From: CPC320 sp002684375
GTDB taxonomy: Bacteria > Pseudomonadota > Alphaproteobacteria > Rhodobacterales > Rhodobacteraceae
Direction of reading: 5' to 3'
Assembly: GCA_965662545.1 (NCBI GenBank)
Contig: CBFIHZ010000024.1
Span: 1-59,109 of the forward strand
Length of the DNA stretch: 59,109 bases
Shown here: positions 17,078 through 26,778 of the stretch, piece by piece
How the letters are laid out: the number at the start of each line of letters is the position of its first letter
How positions within the stretch are numbered: the stretch's first letter is position 1
Notes under the pieces: generated by a model
Told to the model about the DNA's origin: nothing
Database searches by the model: none
The model's input: only the letters and a program-made list of their open reading frames with translations
Position numbers and translations under genes: made by a program

Positions 17078-19963
17078 TTACTGGGCCTCCGGGATCAGTA
17101 TCTCGCGTTTGCCCACATGGTTCGCCCCCGAGACCAGACCTTCGCTTTCCATCTGCTCAACCAGTCGGGCCGCCTTGTTATATCCTATCGCCAATTTGCG
17201 CTGAATATATGACGTTGAGCATTTGCGATCATTGATGACAACTGCCACGGCTTGATCATATAAAGCGTTCTCGCCTTCTGATCCGTTGCCGAGCCCCAAA
17301 ACCAAGTCAATATCACCACTTTTTTCCTGATCGAGGCCATCTAGGACTTTATTTACATATTCTGGCGGTCCAAAGGTTTTCAAATAGCTGACAATCTCTT
17401 CGACCTCTTCATCACTCACAAAGGGACCGTGGCAGCGGCTGATTTTTGCCCCTCCCGCCATGTAAAGCATGTCCCCCATACCCAAAAGTTGCTCGGCGCC
17501 CATTTCGCCCAAAATCGTTCGGCTATCGATTTTTGACGTTACCTGAAATGAAATCCGGGTGGGAAAATTGGCTTTGATCGTGCCAGTAATCACATCGACT
17601 GACGGGCGTTGCGTCGCCATAATCAGGTGAATACCCGAGGCGCGCGCCATCTGCGCGAGGCGCTGGATGCAGGCCTCAATTTCTTTACCCGCCACCATCA
17701 TCAAATCGGCCATCTCATCGACCACGACGACAATATAAGGCATTTTTTCTGGAGAGAATTCCTCGGTTTCAAAAATTGGCTCGCCGGTTTCATCATCAAA
17801 ACCGGTCTGCACTGTCCTGCTGAACAGTTCATTTTTTGCCAGCGTATCTGCAACCCGGCCATTAAAGCCGTCGATATTCCTGACCCCCATTTTTGACATC
17901 CGGCGATACCGTTCCTCCATCTCGCCGACCACCCATTTCAGCGCCACCACAGCTTTTTTGGGATCGGTCACCACGGGCGATAACAGATGGGGAATGCCAT
18001 CATATACACTTAATTCTAGCATTTTAGGGTCGATCATTATCATCCGGCATTCATCTGGGGTCAACTTGTAAAGCAACGACAAAATCATGGTGTTGATCGC
18101 CACCGATTTACCCGACCCGGTGGTGCCTGCAATCAACAGGTGCGGCATCTTTGCCAAATTTGCCACCACCGGATCACCGGCAATATCTTTACCCAAAGCC
18201 AGTGGCAGCTTCTGCGCACTGTCACCAAAATCCCGACTGGATAAAATTTCGCGTAACACAACTTTTTCGCGGTGCTCATTGGGCAATTCAATTCCGATCA
18301 CCGAGCGGCCCGGAACCGTCGACACCCGTGCCGACAGGGCAGACATTGAGCGTGCAATATCGTCGGACAATCCAATCACGCGGCTCGCTTTAAGACCTGG
18401 CGCTGGCTCGAGCTCGTACATGGTCACCACGGGTCCTGGCCGCACGCTGACAATATCGCCTTTCACCCCGTAGTCATCCAACACCGACTCGAGCATGCGC
18501 GCGTTCTCTTCCAAGGCCTCATCTGACAACTGGTGAGGCACGATATCAGACCCATCCGCTAACAATGCCAGCGGTGGCAGCTCATAACTAGGGCTACTCT
18601 GGTCTTCAAATTGCAAAGCAGGCTGTGCCTCTGCCGCCGCCCGCGTTGATGCCTGCAATGCTTTGCGTTGGGTATGGTGAACCACTTTTCTGTTTGAAGC
18701 TTCTGTTGGCAGCCCCATGTGGACAGGACCAGAGCCATCCTGCGTCTCTAAATCCAAGCTGAGAGCCTGATTAAAATCAGAAGCCGGCGATAATGGCTGC
18801 GTATGCAAATTGGGTTCTGAGCCAAACCCGCTCAGTGCGTCTGTCTGCCACGCGGCTGCATTGTCCGAGACAGTTGGGCTTTGCGGATCCATCGGCGACG
18901 GCACCATCTCTTCATGTGACCCGGGGGATTGAGTGACCCTTGATTTGATCACATTGGCGATTTTCACTTTAATCTGCGCATCATCCGGCATGTTTTCAAG
19001 CCGGATATCTGGCGCGCGTTCAACCAGTTCTGCCTGCGGCAGAGGCCGAGTGGCCGGGGCAATCAATGGTTCGGTACGTTGCACAAATCCCGGCATACGG
19101 GACAGAAATGACAAACCTTCCGGAGCGGCATTAGCTGTGCCGCCGTCAGATTGACCGTAGACATCTGAACCATTTTGCGACCGCGCGCCCCCCATGCCCT
19201 GAACCGTCACAGGACTTTGGTCTGAATGGTTTTGGGCGGCATGGGTTTGGGCGGCATGGGTTTGGGCCAACCTTCGCTTTTGTTGGGCCTGTTGAGCAAA
19301 GCGTAAGGTCCCAACTGTGCCGCGGCCCAAAAGCTGCATCAAGCGATCATAAGAAAGTATAATGCCAACCAATAAAAACCGCCCGCAGGCGCGCAACTCG
19401 GACAGAGAAAAACCCAGTAAAAACGAGAGGGCTCCGACAATGACCAGCGCTAGAAGCACCGATAGAATCTTGACACTCCACGCCAGATCAATGGGCAAAC
19501 TGTTCAGTAAAAGACCCACCACGGTATCGCCAAATAAACCACCCAAACCATAGCTATGCGTCCAGCCACCCCATGGCACCAATGTCGACGCATACATCGA
19601 GCTTAAAGCCAGCACCACCGGAAGGAAAACAATCCGTCCCAACCCACGGTCAGATCCAGCGTGACATATAAAACGAACGCCCCATACACCCAAGACCAGC
19701 GCGAAGACCCAGCTGCTCCAGCCGATAATCATAAAAATCGGCGCGGCAATCGAGGCCCCGATATGCCCCAAAAAGTTCTGTACCGGCACATCCGTCACCG
19801 CCATAAAGCTGGGATCTTCAGGGCTATAACTGACAATCATCGCCGTCATAAGACCCGCCAACCCTACAAGAATTAGACCAAACAATTCTTTGCCTCGTTT
19901 CTCGATCATCGCCTGCATACTGCTGTCAAAAAGCGGGTCTCGGTCACGTGCTTGATATGCCAT
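17078..19963 (-). CDS. ftsK: DNA translocase FtsK
   Basis: A 961-residue translocase that pumps chromosome ends through the septum and activates XerCD. The N-terminal four to five membrane helices (to about residue 210) are followed by a low-complexity linker of roughly 200 residues, an alpha/beta motor domain and a C-terminal gamma winged helix. The motor's Walker A is AGTTGSGKSVAIN near residue 615 and its Walker B ends VVVDEMADLMM. The gamma domain (SYIQRKLAIGYNKAARLVEQ) reads KOPS. GAGG stands five bases before ATG 19963, and the gene begins 15 bases after the dapC-type aminotransferase stop. The linker contains a 15-base tandem repeat (19231-19267). Confidence 0.95.
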   Translation of the reverse strand: MAYQARDRDPLFDSSMQAMIEKRGKELFGLILVGLAGLMTAMIVSYSPEDPSFMAVTDVPVQNFLGHIGASIAAPIFMIIGWSSWVFALVLGVWGVRFICHAGSDRGLGRIVFLPVVLALSSMYASTLVPWGGWTHSYGLGGLFGDTVVGLLLNSLPIDLAWSVKILSVLLALVIVGALSFLLGFSLSELRACGRFLLVGIILSYDRLMQLLGRGTVGTLRFAQQAQQKRRLAQTHAAQTHAAQNHSDQSPVTVQGMGGARSQNGSDVYGQSDGGTANAAPEGLSFLSRMPGFVQRTEPLIAPATRPLPQAELVERAPDIRLENMPDDAQIKVKIANVIKSRVTQSPGSHEEMVPSPMDPQSPTVSDNAAAWQTDALSGFGSEPNLHTQPLSPASDFNQALSLDLETQDGSGPVHMGLPTEASNRKVVHHTQRKALQASTRAAAEAQPALQFEDQSSPSYELPPLALLADGSDIVPHQLSDEALEENARMLESVLDDYGVKGDIVSVRPGPVVTMYELEPAPGLKASRVIGLSDDIARSMSALSARVSTVPGRSVIGIELPNEHREKVVLREILSSRDFGDSAQKLPLALGKDIAGDPVVANLAKMPHLLIAGTTGSGKSVAINTMILSLLYKLTPDECRMIMIDPKMLELSVYDGIPHLLSPVVTDPKKAVVALKWVVGEMEERYRRMSKMGVRNIDGFNGRVADTLAKNELFSRTVQTGFDDETGEPIFETEEFSPEKMPYIVVVVDEMADLMMVAGKEIEACIQRLAQMARASGIHLIMATQRPSVDVITGTIKANFPTRISFQVTSKIDSRTILGEMGAEQLLGMGDMLYMAGGAKISRCHGPFVSDEEVEEIVSYLKTFGPPEYVNKVLDGLDQEKSGDIDLVLGLGNGSEGENALYDQAVAVVINDRKCSTSYIQRKLAIGYNKAARLVEQMESEGLVSGANHVGKREILIPEAQ
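19231..19267 (-). repeat. 15-base tandem repeat in the ftsK linker
   Basis: TTTGGGCGGCATGGG occurs twice in perfect tandem (19231-19245, 19246-19260), with the first seven bases of a third copy. On the coding strand it gives repeated AQTHA residues in the disordered FtsK linker. Units of 15 bases keep the frame, so slippage would change linker length without breaking the gene. Confidence 0.85.
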
Positions 19964-19978
19964 CTTAGCCTCGTTCTG

Positions 19979-21157
19979 TTAGGGCCAAAGACAGTCGCGC
20001 AACAGCGTAAGTCCGCGCACCATCTCTGGTTTTGGGGCCACAAGAGCGACCCGAATATAGGATTTCCCGGGATTCTGTCCGTCGATTTCTTTTGCCAGAT
20101 AGGCTCCAGGCAGTACCCGCACACCGGACGATGTCCATAGTTTCAGCGCCGCCTGCTCCCCGTCTTCAACTGGTAGCCAAAGAAAAAAACCGCCAGGCGG
20201 GCTGCGATACTCGGAAACGGATGCAAAAATCTCGTCGGCAAGCGCATATTTTTCATCATACAGTCGACGATTTTCAACCACATGCGTCTCATCCGACCAA
20301 GCGCGTTCAGCAACCCGAACTAAGGGCAGTGGTAAGGGCGCACCCCCATAGGCCCGTAACTGCTTGATACGCGCCAAACTGCGCGGCCCGCCGGCCACAA
20401 ACCCCGACCGCAAGCCCGGCAAATTAGAGCGCTTGGACAGCGAATGGAAGGCAACAACACGTTCCGGATCTGCGGCCATTCGCGCAGCAATCTCAAGGCC
20501 ACCCACAGGCGCCGACCCACGATAGATTTCACTATAACACTCATCGGCAAAAATCTGAAAATTATACTTTTCCGCCAGCGCGATAAGATCGCGCCAATAC
20601 TCGGCACTTGCAATCGCCCCTTGCGGGTTTGAGGGCGAACACAGGTAAACAATCGCAGTCCGCTCTAAAATCGTCGGATCGACCGAACAAAAGTCAGGCA
20701 AATAATTGGTCGTCTCGGTCGCCGGAACAAACACCGGTTCGGCACCGACCGACATCGCTGCCACCATATAGACCTGATAGAACGGGTTGGGGATCAAAAC
20801 CACGGATCGCTTACCCTGTTTTTGTTCAGGGCAAAGCGCCATTGCGGCATTGTAAAGCCCCTCGCGGGTCCCGTTCAATGCCATCACTTGAGTGGCCGGA
20901 TCTAGGTTCACCCCAAAGCGCCGTGCCACCCAATCTGTGATTGCACACAGCAATTCTGGCGCACCATCATTGGGGGGATATTTTTGAAACTCTCCCACAT
21001 GCTGTGCCAGCGTTTGCTGCACCCATTCAGGAAAGGGATGTTGCGGCTCGCCAATGGTCATCTGCACGGCCTCTCCACCGGGCACATGGCCATCCAACAG
21101 CGCCCGCAAACGCGGAAACGCATAGGCCGGTAGGTTCGAGAACCGCTCGGAAAACAT
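19979..21157 (-). CDS. dapC: Class I/II aminotransferase, probable N-succinyldiaminopimelate aminotransferase
   Basis: A 392-residue PLP enzyme. It has the substrate-loop TIGEPQHPFPEWV, the NGTREGLYNAAMAL cofactor loop, YLCSPSNPQGAI, FADECYSEIY and the PLP-lysine motif SLSKRSNLPGLRSGF. The SKRSNLPGLRSG form and the position directly before ftsK match the alphaproteobacterial DapC type of the lysine/diaminopimelate pathway, though subgroup assignment without alignment is tentative. GAGG lies nine bases before ATG 21157. Downstream it runs into ftsK with a 15-base gap, so they are probably co-transcribed. Confidence 0.8.
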   Translation of the reverse strand: MFSERFSNLPAYAFPRLRALLDGHVPGGEAVQMTIGEPQHPFPEWVQQTLAQHVGEFQKYPPNDGAPELLCAITDWVARRFGVNLDPATQVMALNGTREGLYNAAMALCPEQKQGKRSVVLIPNPFYQVYMVAAMSVGAEPVFVPATETTNYLPDFCSVDPTILERTAIVYLCSPSNPQGAIASAEYWRDLIALAEKYNFQIFADECYSEIYRGSAPVGGLEIAARMAADPERVVAFHSLSKRSNLPGLRSGFVAGGPRSLARIKQLRAYGGAPLPLPLVRVAERAWSDETHVVENRRLYDEKYALADEIFASVSEYRSPPGGFFLWLPVEDGEQAALKLWTSSGVRVLPGAYLAKEIDGQNPGKSYIRVALVAPKPEMVRGLTLLRDCLWP

Positions 21158-21302
21158 CTGTTATAGCCTCAACATTCGGAGTCATCTCGCTCCAATTGAA
21201 ATAAAGTATACGATATTGTGCGGACTTCGTCCAGAAAAACCAGTGAATCAATAGAGATAGCTGACGCAAACGATCATTTGAGCTCGTAAATGTCGTCCAA
21301 TT

Positions 21303-21330
21303 AAAAACCCCACTTGAAAAGTGAGGTTTT
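21303..21330 (-). terminator. Intrinsic terminator downstream of ccrM
   Basis: Read on the minus strand, AAAACCTCACTT pairs with AAGTGGGGTTTT around a 4-base loop (one mismatch) and runs into a T-rich end. It lies about 120 bases past the ccrM stop and about 145 bases before dapC, so it should end the rnhB-ccrM transcript. The A-rich other side could let it work in both directions. Confidence 0.7.
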
Positions 21331-21451
21331 GGACCGCTTTATACGGGCGAATTTACGGCTAGGTTCACGACCCAATCTGGTTAAAATCAGTTCGACCAGC
21401 CCCAAAATCCACATGAGATCACAGTGTCACAACACAATCTCATTCAGACGC

Positions 21452-22567
21452 TCAATGTGGACGGGTTTCCATCTCTGCGCGAACCTGCTGACGCAACAGA
21501 TCAATCGGAATAGTCCGGCCATCGCGTTTGAAATACCAATACGTCCAACCATTACAGCTTGGTGCCCCCTCTAAGGCTGCACCAACCTGATGAATGGACC
21601 CCTTGACGTCATCTCCGATCAAGGTGCCATCAGCCCGCACTTTTGCCTTGTGACGGCCATTCATCGACAGTAGTTCCTCGCCTGGGCGCAACATGCCACG
21701 TTCAACCAACTGACCAAAAGGCACCCGCGGTTCCGCGCGTTTTGCAGCCGTGACCTGCAGGGCTTCACGGTCGAATTTCCGGATTTTTGCAATGCGCGCC
21801 TTCGCCACTTTGCGGTATTTTGCCTCGCGCTCAATTCCAATGAATTCGCGGCCCAGCATTTTCGCCACTGCACCCGTGGTGCCAGTGCCAAAGAACGGAT
21901 CAAGCACCACATCGCCCGGATTGCTGGCCCCCAATAAAACCCGATGCAAGAGCGATTCTGGTTTCTGCGTTGGATGCGCCTTATCACCCGCGGCATCTTT
22001 CAGCCGCTCATGTCCGGTACAAATTGGCAGTACCCAGTCGCTGCGCATCTGAATGCCTTCGTTCAGTGCTTTCAGTGCTTCATAGTTAAACGTATATTTC
22101 GCACCTTCAGATTTTGACGCCCAGATCATTGTCTCATGCGCATTGGTAAACCGTTTGCCACGAAAATTTGGCATAGGATTCGATTTACGCCAGACAACGT
22201 CGTTCAATAACCAATACCCTTGATCTTGCAACGCCGAGCCAACCCGAAAAATATTGTGATACGATCCAATGACCCAGATCGCTCCAGTCGGCTTGAGCAA
22301 TCGGCGCGCGGCTTTGAGCCAAGCGGTGGTAAAGCGGTCATAAGCCGCAAAAGACGAAAACTGGTCCCAATCATCATCCACCGCATCAACAAGAGAATTA
22401 TCGGGTCTATGCAAGTCACCCTTAAGCTGGAGGTTATAGGGTGGATCGGCAAAGATCAGATCTACCGATGCCTCGGGCAGGCTGTTCATCACCTCAATGC
22501 AGTCGCCCGCAAGGATCGTATTTAGTGGCAGCGCCGCTGCACTTTTCGTTTTGGTCAGTTGTGTCAT
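21452..22567 (-). CDS. ccrM: Adenine-specific DNA methyltransferase CcrM (GANTC)
   Basis: A 371-residue beta-class N6-adenine methyltransferase. The catalytic DPPY is at residues 41-44, the SAM-binding DPFFGTGTTG lies in the C-terminal half, and a CcrM-type tail of about 85 residues follows (VERGMLRPGEELLSMNG, then SCNGWTYWYF). In alphaproteobacteria CcrM methylates GANTC late in the cell cycle and is cell-cycle regulated. ATG 22567 is preferred over 22591 because GAGG lies six bases before it and homologues begin near there. Two GANTC sites sit in the leader. The gene lies 100 bases after rnhB on the same strand. Confidence 0.95.
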   Translation of the reverse strand: MTQLTKTKSAAALPLNTILAGDCIEVMNSLPEASVDLIFADPPYNLQLKGDLHRPDNSLVDAVDDDWDQFSSFAAYDRFTTAWLKAARRLLKPTGAIWVIGSYHNIFRVGSALQDQGYWLLNDVVWRKSNPMPNFRGKRFTNAHETMIWASKSEGAKYTFNYEALKALNEGIQMRSDWVLPICTGHERLKDAAGDKAHPTQKPESLLHRVLLGASNPGDVVLDPFFGTGTTGAVAKMLGREFIGIEREAKYRKVAKARIAKIRKFDREALQVTAAKRAEPRVPFGQLVERGMLRPGEELLSMNGRHKAKVRADGTLIGDDVKGSIHQVGAALEGAPSCNGWTYWYFKRDGRTIPIDLLRQQVRAEMETRPH

Positions 22568-22619
22568 TTCATGCCTCAATATCCGGTGCATTTTTACACT
22601 CGGTCTTCGCCCCTAGGAT

Positions 22620-22635
22620 GAGTCAAAGCTGATTC
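22620..22635. promoter_or_regulatory. Paired GANTC sites in the ccrM leader
   Basis: GAGTC at 22620-22624 and GATTC at 22631-22635 lie 11 bases apart, one helical turn, 53-68 bases upstream of the ccrM ATG. GANTC is the target of CcrM itself. In Caulobacter the ccrM promoter also carries two GANTC sites whose methylation affects expression, so this pair is a good candidate for feedback control. Confidence 0.6.
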
Positions 22636-22667
22636 GCAGTCAATTTGTTTTTAAATCAAATGCTTAG

Positions 22668-23288
22668 TTATTTTTCTGGATACAAGATATTGTGGACAGG
22701 TTTAAACGAACGTCTATGGTGTGGGGTCACACCTAGGCTTTGCAGCGCCATTTTATGCGCTTTGGACGGATATCCGGCGTTGCTGTCCCAACCATAGCCG
22801 GGAAAATCTGCGGCCAAAGCGCACATGATCCGGTCCCGGGCCACCTTTGCGACGATGGATGCCGCAGCAATTGACAGCGAACGTGCATCGCCTTTTACAA
22901 TCGTTTGTGCTGAAATTTTTAACCCGCGCGGGATCATATTACCATCAATCAGCACATGATCGGGTCGCTGTGGCAACTCATCAATTGCGCGCTGCATCGC
23001 CAGATGCGAAGCCCGCAAAATATTCAGCTCATCGATCTCAGCAACGCTTGCATGGGCCACTGCAACCTGTGCCATAAGCCATATATCATCAGCTATTTCA
23101 GCCCGGCGTCTTGCGGTCAGTTTCTTTGAATCATTCAAGCCCTGCGGGATACTCTGCGGGTCTAAAATCACCGCAGCAGCGGTCACAGGCCCAGCCAATG
23201 GCCCCCGCCCCACCTCATCCACCCCGGCAACGTACTGCAGCCCCCGCTGCACCGCCGCCTGCTCAAAGGTGTAATCCGGTTGTCCCAT
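22668..23288 (-). CDS. rnhB: Ribonuclease HII
   Basis: A protein of about 206 residues. RNase HII motifs are clear: VAGVDEVGRGPLAGPV carries the first catalytic Asp-Glu, LNDSKKLT follows, then HVLIDGN and the IAAASIVAKVARDR segment. It removes RNA from RNA-DNA hybrids and single ribonucleotides from DNA. ATG 23288 (MGQPDYTFE) fits the family start; an ATG at 23324 would add 12 unconserved residues. rnhB followed by ccrM is a common neighbourhood in this order. Confidence 0.93.
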   Translation of the reverse strand: MGQPDYTFEQAAVQRGLQYVAGVDEVGRGPLAGPVTAAAVILDPQSIPQGLNDSKKLTARRRAEIADDIWLMAQVAVAHASVAEIDELNILRASHLAMQRAIDELPQRPDHVLIDGNMIPRGLKISAQTIVKGDARSLSIAAASIVAKVARDRIMCALAADFPGYGWDSNAGYPSKAHKMALQSLGVTPHHRRSFKPVHNILYPEK

Positions 23289-23519
23289 GATCGTCGTCAG
23301 ACCCCAGATTGGGCACCTGCGCAAGATAAAACTGTTGTCTTCCGTGCAAATCGCATCCGTTGGTTAAGCGTCCGCACCATGCCCAAGGATACCGTGCCAG
23401 GGGGCCTGCTGTGACGTAACGGACCGCTTATATACGGATCAAAATTCCTTGCGCCTCACGACCGTTTTCTCGAAATATCAAATCAGTGCTCACGACCTAT
23501 CACTCAAAGAGGTGCTCAA

Positions 23520-24425
23520 ATGGTTCTTGACGGCGTAACCCCGATAATCTTGGTCGTGGTACTGGGTTTTTTCAGCGCAAAACTTCAGATGTTCAGTCTA
23601 AACAGTGCCAAGGAACTAAACCGTATGGTGTTTTTCTTTGCGCTACCAATGTTCTGTATCAATCTGATCACAAATGCAAATTTCGAAAAGTTCAATTTCA
23701 TCCTGCTCGCTTGCTATGTCTTTTCACAGGCCGTGACCGGAACAATCGGAAGCCTCGTGGCGCATCGCTTTTGGAAATTACCGCTGAAAACATCGGTTTT
23801 AATCGGCCTTGCAACAACCTTGTCAAATCACGTGCTTTTTGTCCTGCCAATCGCACAGAACCTCTTTGCAGGGTATATTATCGACCAAATCAGTGCGATC
23901 ATTATTGTTGACACCATCCTCATTGCGCTGATCGTCATCTCCGTCTTGGAAGGGCTGACCAGCCAAAGTATGTCTTTGTTCGGCATTCTGGCACGTCTGT
24001 CGAAAAACCCGCCCGTTCTGGCAGTTTTCGCCGGTCTTTTAATGGTGGCACTTGCGATTGAATTGCCGGTGTATTTAACCAAGTTAGTCACGTTTTCAGC
24101 TTATGCAGCCGCACCCACAGCGCTTTTTTCGATGGGAATTGTCATTTATAACACCCCGATACTGGCGCAATTGAAATTCGCTGTGGCCATTTCTAGTATC
24201 AAAGTCATTCTGCAACCACTGGTCTTTATGATCATTGCCGGCGGCCTGTTACATCAATCCGCCGAGATGCTTAAACCTGGCCTCATGGTTGCCGTTGGCC
24301 CCAGTGGAACGATGGTCCTGGTATTTGCATCCGCCTATAATGTTGATCCAAAGCCGCTGGCTCCGGTGGTTGTTTTATCATTTCTGATATCAATTCCGCT
24401 GCTGTGCCTCACTTTGCTGCTGTAA
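23520..24425 (+). CDS. AEC-family transporter, copy 2
   Basis: A 301-residue membrane carrier with about ten helices. It begins VTPIILVVVLGFFSAKLQM and contains TLSNHVLFVLPIAQN in the middle and GPSGTMVLVFASAYNV near the end, as AEC carriers do. It is distant from the copy at 14840. It probably transports small carboxylates or related anions; the substrate is not readable. AGAGG lies eight bases before the ATG. It stands alone between divergent rnhB and the convergent TPR gene. Confidence 0.82.
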   Translation: MVLDGVTPIILVVVLGFFSAKLQMFSLNSAKELNRMVFFFALPMFCINLITNANFEKFNFILLACYVFSQAVTGTIGSLVAHRFWKLPLKTSVLIGLATTLSNHVLFVLPIAQNLFAGYIIDQISAIIIVDTILIALIVISVLEGLTSQSMSLFGILARLSKNPPVLAVFAGLLMVALAIELPVYLTKLVTFSAYAAAPTALFSMGIVIYNTPILAQLKFAVAISSIKVILQPLVFMIIAGGLLHQSAEMLKPGLMVAVGPSGTMVLVFASAYNVDPKPLAPVVVLSFLISIPLLCLTLLL

Positions 24426-24449
24426 TCAGCCATGCCTGCAGAGCCGCAG

Positions 24450-26114
24450 TTATTCCGCAGCTTGGCGCGCACAAAAACACGAGCTTTGAATCGTCTGATC
24501 CGCCCGTGCCTGCGCGATATCCAGCGCCGGTTTAATCATTGCTGCAAGCCTTGTTTCCCCCATTTTTAGATAACACATATATAAGCCCTGCAGAGCCCAG
24601 ATGTTATTAGGATGCTGGTTGGATCGGATCACCGTCTGCTCCAGACCAAGGTCAGCGCGATAGGCGGCAGCGGCCTCCTCAAAATGCCCCTGCTCTAGTA
24701 AAAGCGCCCCCAACGCATGGCGACCCGGTTGCATCCATCCCCAAGGCTCATCATAGGGCAGCGCATCTTCCAGCACGACCGCCTGGCGCAAATGGGCAAA
24801 GGCACGATCAAAATCACCAGTGCGGTATAACAATTCACCCGCCAACATCTCGCGCCCTACTGCCAAAATATCCCGACATCTCACCGTATGCATATACCGC
24901 TGTTTCGGCACGTTCGGGATTGCCGCCTCAAACAGTGCCTGTTCCGAGGTTGCGGCGTCGATCTGACCCAAAACGGCATGGGCAACGGCCCTGCCATAAT
25001 GAACCATCGCGGTGGTCATAGCGTAAGTCTCGCGATCCGCAGGCAGCGTAAGCCCCAGCAATTCTTGCCAACGACCAAACCGGATATAGGCATGAACATA
25101 GATCGATAGATAGCCCTCTACCACGTTCGCCATGCGCGGATATTCCCAGCGCAGATATTCCTCCGGCACCGTTTCAGCCAGCGCCGCCACCGCTTCCATA
25201 GCCGCATCATAATGCCCTAAAAACATCGCGCCATACAGTTTAAAATGATAATTATGCACCCGGTAAAGCGTGTAAATATTCATTGGCCCTGCGTAGGCAA
25301 GGTATTTTTCATCCGCAACGATGCCTGCATGATTGGCCGCGACCACCGCCTGATAATCGCCACACAAAACGTAAATATGCGTCGACATATGCTCAAGATG
25401 ACCCGCATCAGGCACCAAGCCACGCAACTCATCCGCCACCCTTAGGGCTTTTTCAGGCTCGGGCGACATCTCCATCAAGTGAACGTAAAGATGCCAGATA
25501 CCCGGGTGAAAAGGACCCGATACGGCGCGGACACCAGCAATCTGTGTTTCCAGCATCTGCCGACATTCAATCGTATCTGCATCCGGATTCGGCACCCCCT
25601 CGCAGAGGTCCCACATAAGCCAAGGCGTGCGGTTCATCATTGCATCAACACAGAGCGCGATGACATCAAGGTCCTCGGGAAATTGCTGAGAGACGCGCCG
25701 CATTGCCAGGGCATAAGCATCGCTCCAAGGAGCCATATCCGCCGCTGCGGTGTCGGCCTGAAACCGTTCTGACAACGCAGCTACCAACGCCTGCTCCACA
25801 CCCGAGGCATGGGCTGCCGTCTTCCGCGCCAGCACGAGTGCCGCCCGCGCCTGTGACAGCATTTCGGGCATTTCAGCCTCATCAAAATGCTTCCATGTTT
25901 TATTATAATTGGGGCCAATGGCATAGGCGACGCCCCAATGCGCCATGGCGCAGTGCGGATCAGCGGCAATTGCGTTTTTAAAGCAAACCGCAGCCTCTTC
26001 GTGGTTGAACCCGAAAAGCCAGTTGAAACCGCGGTCAAACCAGAGCTGACATGTCTCAGAGGCTGTGGTGACGCGCCGCGAATACAGCCCAAGATCAAAC
26101 GGATATTCGGTCAT
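24450..26114 (-). CDS. TPR-repeat protein of unknown function
   Basis: A protein of about 554 residues rich in alpha-helical repeats. Near the N-terminus LWFDRGFNWLFGFNHEEAAV, then CFKNAIAADPHCAMAHWG, is a good TPR; others follow (GDFDRAFAHLRQAV, GHFEEAAAAYRADLGLEQ). There is no signal peptide, membrane helix or catalytic domain. Similar long TPR proteins occur in alphaproteobacteria without known role. ATG 26114 (MTEYPFDLG) is chosen over 26135; the site before it (GGGATGG) is weak. On the minus strand it follows nrdJ after about 800 bases, so it is probably transcribed alone. Confidence 0.75.
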   Translation of the reverse strand: MTEYPFDLGLYSRRVTTASETCQLWFDRGFNWLFGFNHEEAAVCFKNAIAADPHCAMAHWGVAYAIGPNYNKTWKHFDEAEMPEMLSQARAALVLARKTAAHASGVEQALVAALSERFQADTAAADMAPWSDAYALAMRRVSQQFPEDLDVIALCVDAMMNRTPWLMWDLCEGVPNPDADTIECRQMLETQIAGVRAVSGPFHPGIWHLYVHLMEMSPEPEKALRVADELRGLVPDAGHLEHMSTHIYVLCGDYQAVVAANHAGIVADEKYLAYAGPMNIYTLYRVHNYHFKLYGAMFLGHYDAAMEAVAALAETVPEEYLRWEYPRMANVVEGYLSIYVHAYIRFGRWQELLGLTLPADRETYAMTTAMVHYGRAVAHAVLGQIDAATSEQALFEAAIPNVPKQRYMHTVRCRDILAVGREMLAGELLYRTGDFDRAFAHLRQAVVLEDALPYDEPWGWMQPGRHALGALLLEQGHFEEAAAAYRADLGLEQTVIRSNQHPNNIWALQGLYMCYLKMGETRLAAMIKPALDIAQARADQTIQSSCFCARQAAE

Positions 26115-26479
26115 CGGCCATCCCAAATCATTCACTTACCGACAGACCTTACGCGGGTCTATGGCAAGAGGCAAACCCGCTTTGTCCCCGCTCCGCACCA
26201 TGTGCCAAACTGGGATCCGATCCCAACCACTTGTATCGTGCACCGTAGAAAAATGGCGCTTTAATGCTAATCCATTGTATTCATTTGCCCATTTAATAGA
26301 AGATCATACAAAGTGTGAGATCACTGACATACCGCCATTGTATGGTTAAACCGCACTATATTGAAAAACATCAAATATTCCCCGTAAAATCAAGGCGAGG
26401 TCCGCCACGACAGCAAGCGCCATCATGACGTTAGGGGGTAAGCGAACACCGGGGGTGACATTAAACCGTGACTGGTCCA

Positions 26480-26661
26480 TCCATGACAGTTCAGCATCAG
26501 TTCAATTTAGGTGTAAGCAATCGTTCGTGGCACGGATTGGGTCAGGTCAACGGCGGTTCGGTGTGCCAGAATTGGTGATTATAGGGCAGGCTCTCGATGT
26601 TCCTGCGGAACACTTTTTCATAGCAGTTTTCAAAGCCCTTCCACTTGGAGAGAAGATTTGA
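26480..26661 (+). pseudogene. XRE-family regulator, frameshifted remnant
   Basis: One frame gives MTVQHQFNLGVS up to about 26518. A neighbouring frame continues QSFVARIGSGQRRFGVPELV, then IIGQALDVPAEHFF. Joined, this is the helix-turn-helix of an XRE regulator (compare GVSQSFVAKVESGQRRLDVVEL), with the break at a one-base shift around 26518. No intact N-terminus is present, and translation ends at the TGA at 26659-26661. It is a decayed gene, not an active regulator. Confidence 0.65.
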
Positions 26662-26778
26662 AATCTAAGTTTTAAAAAATTAATTTATGCAGTCAAAAAA
26701 TAACTTACCGCTTTTGAGACGGGCAAAACATGGCGTCTGCGTGCAAAATTCTCATAAATTCGACGCCCAAAATCAAAA

